Assembly (NCBI GenBank): GCA_025924275.1
Contig: JAICEH010000088.1
Location: 1-8,167, forward strand
From: Gemmatimonadales bacterium
GTDB lineage: Bacteria; Gemmatimonadota; Gemmatimonadetes; Gemmatimonadales; GWC2-71-9
Direction of reading: 5' to 3'
Length of the DNA stretch: 8,167 nucleotides
The notes below the pieces were generated by a model. It was not told the origin of the DNA. It saw only the letters and a list, made by a program, of their open reading frames with translations, and ran no database searches. A program made the translations under genes and the position numbers. Shown here in pieces: positions 1-4,852 of the stretch. Within the stretch, counting starts at the first letter, position 1; each line of letters begins with the position of its first letter.

Positions 1-1
1 C

Positions 2-22
2 GGGGAGCGGGGAGTGGGGAGC
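2..22 (+). repeat. Heptad repeat array, three units, left window edge
   Basis: Three consecutive 7-bp units read GGGGAGC, GGGGAGT and GGGGAGC, followed by a decaying GGGTCCG. The array lies in the first 68 bases, downstream of the stop codon of the cation diffusion facilitator gene, and may continue beyond the left edge. The same unit recurs at 978-1040, 1079-1106 (opposite orientation) and 2431-2465. The rest of 1-68 shows no gene and no clear terminator hairpin. Confidence 0.85.
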
Positions 23-68
23 GGGTCCGGCCACCCCACCCTCGATTCGTCCGCCCGGCCGCGCCCGG

Positions 69-1133
69 CTACCCGCCCCCGCCGCCCCCGCATCCCGCGT
101 CCTCGCACCCCTCCTCCGTCTCCAGCTGGATGGTGACGTGATGGATGCCCAGGGCGGCCGCCGCGACGCGGAGCCCCTCCAGGGCCCCGGGGTGGTCGGC
201 GAGGGCGGGGACGACCGCGTGGCCGCTCATCGCGACGACACCGCTGGTGACGGTCCAGAGGTGGAGGTCGTGCACGTCCGCGACGCCCGGGACCCCGCGC
301 ATCCGCCGCGCCAGGTCCGGCACCGAGATGTGCGCCGGCGCCGCCTCGAGGAGCACGTTGACGCTCTCCCGGATCACGCGCACCGCCCCGGCCACGATCA
401 GCACGGCGATTCCCAGCGACACCAGCGGGTCCGCGGCGGTCCACCCGGTGATCCCGACCACCAGGGCGGCGACGATCGCGCCCACCGAGCCCAGGAGGTC
501 GCTCAGGACGTGGAGGTAGGCGGCACGGGCGTTGAGTGTGGCGTGGTCGTGGCCGCGGTGGAGCACCCGGAGGGCCACCAGGTTGACCAGGAGCCCCGCG
601 CCCGCCACCGCCCCGAAGAGCCGGGCGTCCACCTGGTGCGGCACGCCGAGCCGCCCGACGGCCTCGACGGCGATCCACCCGGCGATGGCGAGGAGGAGCG
701 CCCCGTTCAGGAGGGCCGCGAGGATCTCCCAGCGGAGGTAGCCGAAGGTCTTGGAGCTGTCGGCGGGCCGCTCCGCCATCCGGGCGCCGGCGAGGGCCAG
801 GCCGAGGGCCCCGACGTCGGTCAGCATGTGCCCGGCGTCGGCCAGCAGGGCCAGCGACCCGGAGAGCCAGCCGCCCACCGCCTCCACCACCATGAACGCC
901 GCGGTGAGCGCCAGGACGGCGCCGAGGCGGCGGGTGGGGCGGGCGGCGGTGGCGGGGGCGGGGTGGGGCAGGGGGTCGGGGAACGGGGAACGGGGAACGG
1001 GGAACGGGGAACGGGGAACGCGGAGCGGGGAGCGGGAAGGGTCGTGATGGCAGGCGTCGGGGTGTGGCGGCGGGGCCCGCTCCCTGCTCCCCGCTCCCCG
1101 CTCCCCCGGGTCGTGGTAGCTTTCGGGGATCAT
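69..1133 (-). CDS. Cation diffusion facilitator (CDF) family transporter, CzcD/ZitB-like
   Basis: A 354-residue inner-membrane antiporter expected to export Zn2+ (possibly Cd2+ or Co2+) against protons. Six hydrophobic segments can be traced between about residues 70 and 256. The intramembrane metal site is complete: HxxxD in TM2 (His102, Asp106) and HxxxD in TM5 (His208, Asp212), the H-D-H-D set of zinc-type CDFs. A short His-bearing loop (His192, His195, His197) precedes TM5. The cytoplasmic domain has the family motif HDLHLW (288-293) and HHVTIQLE (331-338), then a Cys/Gly tail ending in six glycines. ATG at 1133 is the only ATG, GTG or TTG before Met81, which lies inside TM1. It gives a Pro/Arg-rich N-terminal extension of about 65 residues, partly encoded by heptad repeats, so the start is uncertain; CTG at 971 is an alternative. 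The open frame upstream of 1133 is antisense to the neighbouring gene and is not part of this protein. Confidence 0.9.
   Translation of the reverse strand: MIPESYHDPGERGAGSRERAPPPHPDACHHDPSRSPLRVPRSPFPVPRSPFPDPLPHPAPATAARPTRRLGAVLALTAAFMVVEAVGGWLSGSLALLADAGHMLTDVGALGLALAGARMAERPADSSKTFGYLRWEILAALLNGALLLAIAGWIAVEAVGRLGVPHQVDARLFGAVAGAGLLVNLVALRVLHRGHDHATLNARAAYLHVLSDLLGSVGAIVAALVVGITGWTAADPLVSLGIAVLIVAGAVRVIRESVNVLLEAAPAHISVPDLARRMRGVPGVADVHDLHLWTVTSGVVAMSGHAVVPALADHPGALEGLRVAAAALGIHHVTIQLETEEGCEDAGCGGGGGG
978..1040 (+). repeat. Heptad repeat array, about nine units (GGGGAAC)
   Basis: Six perfect tandem GGGGAAC units occupy 978-1019. They are followed by GCGGAGC, GGGGAGC and a decayed GGGAAGG. 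Four G-tracts of four separated by three-base loops satisfy the textbook G-quadruplex pattern on the plus strand. The array lies inside the N-terminal extension of the minus-strand CDF gene (about residues 32-52), where it is read as the repeated heptapeptide VPRSPFP. Part of it (1022-1033) is the exact reverse complement of 1086-1097 in the next array, so a long-looped hairpin is possible. Confidence 0.95.
1079..1106 (-). repeat. Heptad repeat array, four units, inverted orientation
   Basis: Read on the plus strand this is GCTCCCT followed by three GCTCCCC units, that is GGGGAGC in the opposite orientation to the array at 978-1040. It sits about 25 bp upstream of the CorC-like start codon and encodes residues 10-19 of the annotated CDF N-terminus. 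Its position makes it part of the 5' leader, or of the promoter-proximal region, of one or both divergent genes. Confidence 0.9.
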
Positions 1134-2472
1134 GGAACCCCCACAAGCCGGCCCGATCCTCGGTGGCCTGGCCGCAATCGTGCTGCTGGTGCTCGCGAAC
1201 GCTTTCTTCGTCGCCGCGGAATTCGCCCTGGTCGGGGCGCGCCGGACACGGCTCGAGGAGATGATCCGGGCCGGCGACCGCAAAGCTATCCTGGCCCGCC
1301 GGGCGGTACAATCACTCGACCGGTACATCTCGGCGACCCAACTGGGGATCACCCTGGCCTCACTCGGCCTCGGCTGGGTGGGTGAGCCGGCGCTGGCGCA
1401 CCTGATCGAGGGGGCCTTCCGCGCCCTGCCCGACCGGCTCGAGGCCCTCGCCACCCACACGGTGGCGGTGGCGATCGCCTTCTCCATCATCAGCGCGCTC
1501 CACATCATCCTGGGGGAGCTGGTGCCGAAAGCGCTGGCGCTCCTCTTCCCGGAGAAGATCAGCGGGTGGGTCGCCGCCCCGCTGATGGGCTTCGCGTGGG
1601 TGATGACGCTGCCGATCGGGCTCCTCAACGGGACGGCCAACCGGCTCCTCCGGCTCCTCGGGGTGCAGGCCCCGAGCGAGAAGGAGCGGGTCCACTCGCC
1701 GGAGGAGATCCGGATGCTGGTCGAGCAGAGCCAGGTGGGCGGCTCGATGCAGACCCAGGACGCGCGGATGCTGGAGGGGGTGTTCGAGTTCAGCGAGAAG
1801 ACCGCGGAGGAGGTGATGACCCCGCGGACCCGGATGGTGGCCCTGCGGTCGAGCCTCACGGCGGCGGGTGCGGCGGACGTGGTGGCGGAGGCGGGTCGGT
1901 CGCGCTACCCGGTGTACACCGGCTCGCTGGACGACATCGTCGGGATCGTGCACGCGAAGGACATCCTCGCGGCACTCCGGCGCGACGCGACGGCCCCGGT
2001 GGAGACCCTGATGCGGCCGCCCCTCCTGGTGCCCGGCACGCGCGAGGTGGAGGACGTGCTGACCGACATGAAGCGGCTCAAGAGCCACATGGCGGTGGTG
2101 CTGGACGAGTACGGGGGCACGGCGGGGCTGGTCACGATGGAGGACCTGCTGGAGGAGATCGTCGGGGAGATCCAGGACGAGTACGACCGGGCGGAGAAGT
2201 CGGCGCCGGCAGAACCCGACCCGTCCCTGACGCGCGGGGAGCTGACCATCGCGGAGTTCAACGCGGAGCACGACACCGGACTGGACGACGCGGACTACAC
2301 CACCATCGGCGGCTGGGTGTTCGGCCAGCTCGGCCGGCTGCCGCGGGTGGGAGACCGGATCGAGGCGGGCCCGGTCACGCTCGAGGTGGCGGCGATGGAC
2401 GGGCGGCGGGTCAAGAGCCTGCGGGTGGTCGGGGAGCGGGGAGCGGGGAGCGGGGAGCGGGGCGTGGGCTGA
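1132..2472 (+). CDS. CNNM/CorC (HlyC/CorC) family CBS-domain membrane protein
   Basis: A 446-residue membrane protein of the family often annotated as hemolysin; characterised homologues act in Mg2+/Co2+ transport. The domain order is complete. A DUF21/CNNM transmembrane domain covers about residues 8-180, with hydrophobic helices near 10-35, 68-90, 110-140 and 148-170 and the conserved GELVPK motif at 128-133. Two CBS domains follow, beginning near EVMTPR (227-232) and ETLMRPP (291-297), with the family signature DEYGGTAGLVTMEDLLEEIV at 325-344. A CorC_HlyC C-terminal domain lies at about 362-433. The last 13 residues (434-446) are encoded by a GGGGAGC array and look acquired rather than conserved. 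ATG at 1132 fits the family N-terminus; a weak GGGGA lies just before it. The start overlaps the CDF start on the other strand. The family and fold are secure; the transported ion is inferred from homologues. Confidence 0.95.
   Translation: MEPPQAGPILGGLAAIVLLVLANAFFVAAEFALVGARRTRLEEMIRAGDRKAILARRAVQSLDRYISATQLGITLASLGLGWVGEPALAHLIEGAFRALPDRLEALATHTVAVAIAFSIISALHIILGELVPKALALLFPEKISGWVAAPLMGFAWVMTLPIGLLNGTANRLLRLLGVQAPSEKERVHSPEEIRMLVEQSQVGGSMQTQDARMLEGVFEFSEKTAEEVMTPRTRMVALRSSLTAAGAADVVAEAGRSRYPVYTGSLDDIVGIVHAKDILAALRRDATAPVETLMRPPLLVPGTREVEDVLTDMKRLKSHMAVVLDEYGGTAGLVTMEDLLEEIVGEIQDEYDRAEKSAPAEPDPSLTRGELTIAEFNAEHDTGLDDADYTTIGGWVFGQLGRLPRVGDRIEAGPVTLEVAAMDGRRVKSLRVVGERGAGSGERGVG
2431..2465 (+). 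repeat. Heptad repeat array encoding a protein C-terminus
   Basis: Four perfect GGGGAGC units (2431-2458) are followed by a decayed GGGGCGT. The array begins directly after the codons for the last conserved residues (SLRVV) of the CorC-like protein and runs to within a few bases of its TGA (2470-2472), supplying the tail GERGAGSGERGVG. It meets the four-G-tract pattern for a quadruplex on the coding strand. Confidence 0.93.
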
Positions 2473-2488
2473 TCCACCCCGCAGCGGC

Positions 2489-2519
2489 GCAGGGAACGCA
2501 GGGAACAGAGACTTCCCTG
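2489..2519. repeat. Tandem 9-mer with small hairpin
   Basis: GCAGGGAAC occurs twice in tandem (2489-2497 and 2498-2506). The second copy also forms the left arm of a perfect 7-bp inverted repeat, CAGGGAA (2499-2505) with TTCCCTG (2513-2519), around a 7-base loop. It starts 16 bases after the CorC-like stop codon. No run of T follows, so it is not a classical intrinsic terminator. It resembles the short GCAGGGAAC or GCAGAGGAC phrases I recall from intergenic DNA of environmental GC-rich genomes; that resemblance is from memory only. Confidence 0.7.
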
Positions 2520-2526
2520 ATGCTGT

Positions 2527-2574
2527 TTGCCCCACCCCACCCCATTCGACACGGCCCGGGGCGGGGTGGGGCAA
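2527..2574. terminator. Strong GC-rich hairpin between convergent genes, possible bidirectional terminator
   Basis: A perfect 12-bp inverted repeat, TTGCCCCACCCC (2527-2538) and GGGGTGGGGCAA (2563-2574), continues after one A/C mismatch with CCCC (2540-2543) pairing to GGGG (2558-2561). This leaves a 14-base loop. It sits between the stop codons of the convergent CorC-like and pdxA genes, where a shared terminator would be expected. Neither side carries a T tract, so termination is inferred from position and stem strength. Confidence 0.55.
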
Positions 2575-2589
2575 CATCTTGTAGCAGTT

Positions 2590-2625
2590 CTCCGCGGCCC
2601 TCCGCGACTCCTCCGCGCCTCCGCG
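2590..2625. repeat. CTCCGCG short-repeat cluster next to the pdxA stop
   Basis: CTCCGCG occurs four times, at 2590-2596, 2600-2606, 2611-2617 and 2619-2625, with irregular spacing of 10, 11 and 8 bases. The cluster ends five bases before the pdxA stop codon, so it forms the 3' untranslated end of the minus-strand transcript, where it reads CGCGGAG repeated. Similar CTCCGCG or CTCTGCG phrases occur, to my recollection, as dispersed intergenic elements in several environmental phyla. No function is evident. Confidence 0.75.
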
Positions 2626-2630
2626 GTGAA

Positions 2631-3521
2631 TCAGGCGCGGACGCGGGCGCCGAGGGCCGCCGCGAGATCGAGCGCCCGGCGCATCGAGGACGGGTCGGCG
2701 CGGCCGGTGCCGGCGATGTCGAACGCGGTGCCGTGGTCGGGGCTGGTGCGCGGGAACGGAAGGCCGAGCGTCACGTTCACCGCCTGCCCGAACGACGCCA
2801 CCTTGATGGCGGTCATCCCCACGTCGTGGTAGGGCGCCAGCACCGCGTCGAACTCCCCCCGCATCGCCCGCACGAACACGGTGTCCGCCGGGAACGGCCC
2901 CGCGGCCCCGAGCCGCTCCGCGGCCGGCCGGAGCACGCGGTCATCCTCGTCCCCGAAGAGGCCGCCCTCGCCGGCGTGGGGGTTGAGCGCGCAGAGGGCC
3001 AGCCGGGGCTCGGGAAGCCCGAACCAGTTTCGGAGGGCCGTGCGGGTGACGGTCCCGGTGCGCACGATGGCGGCCGTCGTCACCAGCGCGGGCACGTCGC
3101 GGAGCGGCACGTGCGTCGTCACCAGCACCACCCGGAGGCGGTCGGAGGCGAGCATCATCGCCACGTCCACGTCGCCGGCGAGGTGGGCCAGCATCTCGGT
3201 GTGGCCCGGGAAGGGAAAGCCGGCGAGCTGGAGGGCCTGCTTGCTGGCGGGCGCGGTGACGACGGCGTCCACGGCGCCCTCGAGGGCCAGCCGGGCGGCG
3301 GCCTCGATGGCGTGCCCGGCGATGGCACCGGCCCGCCGCGCCCCGCCCTGCCCCGCCCAGCGCCCCACCGGGAGCCGGCGGGCGGCGGCGACCGCGCCCA
3401 CCTGGTCGTCGGCCCCCACCACGGTGACCTCCGCCGCCAGCGGCTCGGCCAGCGCCCGGGCGACGATCTCCGGCCCGATGCCCCGCGGGTCGCCCAGCGT
3501 GACCGCCAGGCGAACGGTCAC
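2631..3521 (-). CDS. pdxA: 4-hydroxythreonine-4-phosphate dehydrogenase
   Basis: A 296-residue cytosolic, NAD(P)-dependent, metal-requiring dehydrogenase. PdxA oxidises 4-phosphooxy-L-threonine to a ketone that is used with deoxyxylulose phosphate (PdxJ) to make pyridoxine phosphate. Family signatures run in order: GDPRGIGPE (10-18), the PASK substrate-binding segment (91-94), GHTEML (106-111), TTHVPLRDV (135-143), NPHAGEGG (180-187), APYHDVGM (229-236) and NVTLGLPFPRTSPDHGTAFD (249-268). The three metal ligands expected from the E. coli enzyme map to His137, His182 and His232. The start is GTG at 3521, overlapping the surA TGA in GTGA; upstream frame belongs to surA. The protein is about 30 residues shorter than the E. 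coli enzyme, mainly between the N-terminal strand region and the PASK segment. A PdxA2-type 4-phosphoerythronate or 4-phosphothreonate dehydrogenase is less likely but not excluded. It follows surA, as in E. coli. Confidence 0.95.
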   Translation of the reverse strand: MTVRLAVTLGDPRGIGPEIVARALAEPLAAEVTVVGADDQVGAVAAARRLPVGRWAGQGGARRAGAIAGHAIEAAARLALEGAVDAVVTAPASKQALQLAGFPFPGHTEMLAHLAGDVDVAMMLASDRLRVVLVTTHVPLRDVPALVTTAAIVRTGTVTRTALRNWFGLPEPRLALCALNPHAGEGGLFGDEDDRVLRPAAERLGAAGPFPADTVFVRAMRGEFDAVLAPYHDVGMTAIKVASFGQAVNVTLGLPFPRTSPDHGTAFDIAGTGRADPSSMRRALDLAAALGARVRA

Positions 3522-4852
3522 TCGCGAATGTCCACGTAGAGGCCGCGGCGGAGCCCGTCGAGCCAGCGGCGCATCGCGAGCTCCTCGCCGAGCTGGCTGC
3601 GCACCCGCTCGCGCACGTCCTCGAAGCGGACCGCACCGCTCGGGCGCACCTCGGTGACCCGGGCGACCACCCACTTCTCCCGCGGATCGTCGGCGGCGCC
3701 GGTCAGGCCGAAGGCGAACACCGCCCCGCTGTCGGGGAGCACCCCCTGCGACAGGCCGAAGCCGGCCGCGAACGGCGCGGGCAGCTGCGTGGCGGGCACC
3801 AGCTTCGCCTCGCGTTCCTGATCCGGGGCCTGGTACAGCCGCTGGAGCGAGTCGAGCGAGGCGCCGGCGGCGACCCGGTCGCGGAAGGCCGCCGCCATCC
3901 GCCGGACGCTGTCGGCGGCCGCGGGGGTGACGTCCGGCTGGATCAGGATGTGGCGCGCATTCACCTCGGCGGGCTGGGTCCGCTCCACCTGGATGATGTG
4001 CAGCCCGAAGGAGCTCTCCACCGGGTCGGAGATCTGCCCCGGCCGGAGCCGGAACGCGGCGTTCTCGAACGCGGGCACCATCTGGCCGCGGCGGAACCAG
4101 CCGAGGGACCCGCCCTGTTCCCGGCTGCCGGGGTCGGCGGAGAAGCGCCGCGCGGCGGTGGCGAAATCGGCGCCGCGCCGGAGCTCGCCCACGATCGAGT
4201 CGGCGAGGGTGCGGGCCCGGGCGACGGCGGCGGAGTCGGGCACCGGGGCCAGGACGAGCTGCTGCCAGGACACCAGCGCCGGGAGGCTGTCGGCCTGGCT
4301 GCGCCGGGCCTCGAACCAGGCCCGCATCTCGGCCTCGGTCGGGTTGAGCGGCCGGAGCTTCCCCTCGGCGCGCAGCTTCTCCCGGAGGGCCCGCACCAGG
4401 AGCTGGTTGCGCTGCTGCTCGGTCAGCCAGCGGCGGTACTCCTCCGGGGTCTGGAACCCGGCCTTGCGGAGCTCGTCGCCGTACTCCTGGTCGGTGCCGA
4501 AGCGGCCGCGGACGTTCCGGATGGTCTGCTCCACCGCGGCAGCGACCTCCTGGTCGGTCACCTTGATGGCGGTGTCGGCGGTGGCCTGCTGGATCAGGAG
4601 CTCGTTGTCGATGAGCTCCCCGATGATGCTGCGCCGCACCCGGGCGAGCGAGTCGCCGCCGGCGGGAATCCGGAGGCCGGCCGCCTGGCGCGCGAACAGC
4701 TCCTCCTGGACCTCCGACTCGAGGATGGGATGATTCCCGATCACCGCCACGACGCGGTCGACCACCTGGGCCTCCTGCGCCGCCACGGCCGGCGCCCCCG
4801 CCGCGGCGAGCGCGACGAGGGCGAGGAACCGGACGGGGAGCCGGCGGGTCAC
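3518..4852 (-). CDS. surA: SurA-like periplasmic chaperone / peptidyl-prolyl isomerase
   Basis: A 444-residue secreted protein. A Sec signal peptide (basic MTRR, hydrophobic 8-22) is probably cut after AVAA, giving Gln26 as first residue. The SurA N-terminal chaperone domain covers about 29-165 and opens with the typical VDRVVAVIGNHPILESEV (31-48). A first parvulin domain covers about 193-292, with the standard GGSLGWFRRGQMVPAFENAA stretch (247-266) and FGLHIIQV. A second, divergent one follows at about 298-403, opening with ARHILI (299-304). SurA escorts unfolded outer-membrane proteins through the periplasm. The first domain has QQLVL where HIL is normal, and the second lacks the closing GYHI-type histidine (KWVVARV instead), so isomerase activity is doubtful. 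The start is GTG at 4852, overlapping the upstream TGA; I see no good ribosome binding site, which suggests translational coupling. Total length is close to E. coli SurA (428). Confidence 0.9.
   Translation of the reverse strand: MTRRLPVRFLALVALAAAGAPAVAAQEAQVVDRVVAVIGNHPILESEVQEELFARQAAGLRIPAGGDSLARVRRSIIGELIDNELLIQQATADTAIKVTDQEVAAAVEQTIRNVRGRFGTDQEYGDELRKAGFQTPEEYRRWLTEQQRNQLLVRALREKLRAEGKLRPLNPTEAEMRAWFEARRSQADSLPALVSWQQLVLAPVPDSAAVARARTLADSIVGELRRGADFATAARRFSADPGSREQGGSLGWFRRGQMVPAFENAAFRLRPGQISDPVESSFGLHIIQVERTQPAEVNARHILIQPDVTPAAADSVRRMAAAFRDRVAAGASLDSLQRLYQAPDQEREAKLVPATQLPAPFAAGFGLSQGVLPDSGAVFAFGLTGAADDPREKWVVARVTEVRPSGAVRFEDVRERVRSQLGEELAMRRWLDGLRRGLYVDIRE

Noticed and set aside
978..1106. 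Possible CRISPR array or iteron-type origin
   Set aside because: Units are 7 bp without unique spacers, there are no cas genes, no DnaA-box-like AT-rich sequence and no replication gene nearby.
138..1385. Plus-strand open frame of 415 codons opposite the CDF gene
   Set aside because: Composition is His/Arg/Asp/Gly-rich antisense shadow, while the opposite strand carries a textbook CDF transporter.
1134..1859. N-terminal 242-residue extension of the minus-strand frame that contains the CDF gene
   Set aside because: It is antisense to the well-conserved CorC-like gene, has low-complexity Ser/Arg/Ala composition and matches no family. The long open frame is a by-product of high GC and codon bias.
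1566..3539. Plus-strand open frame of 657 codons spanning the CorC-like gene, the intergenic repeats and pdxA
   Set aside because: Gly/Arg/Pro-rich composition and no family motifs. It crosses two secure genes in other frames and passes through the stop-free repeats.
3522..3674. Longer start for pdxA in the same frame
   Set aside because: The extra 51 residues are Arg/Pro/Gly-rich and overlap the end of surA. The family N-terminus (VRLAVTLGDPRGIGPE) begins right at the GTG at 3521.
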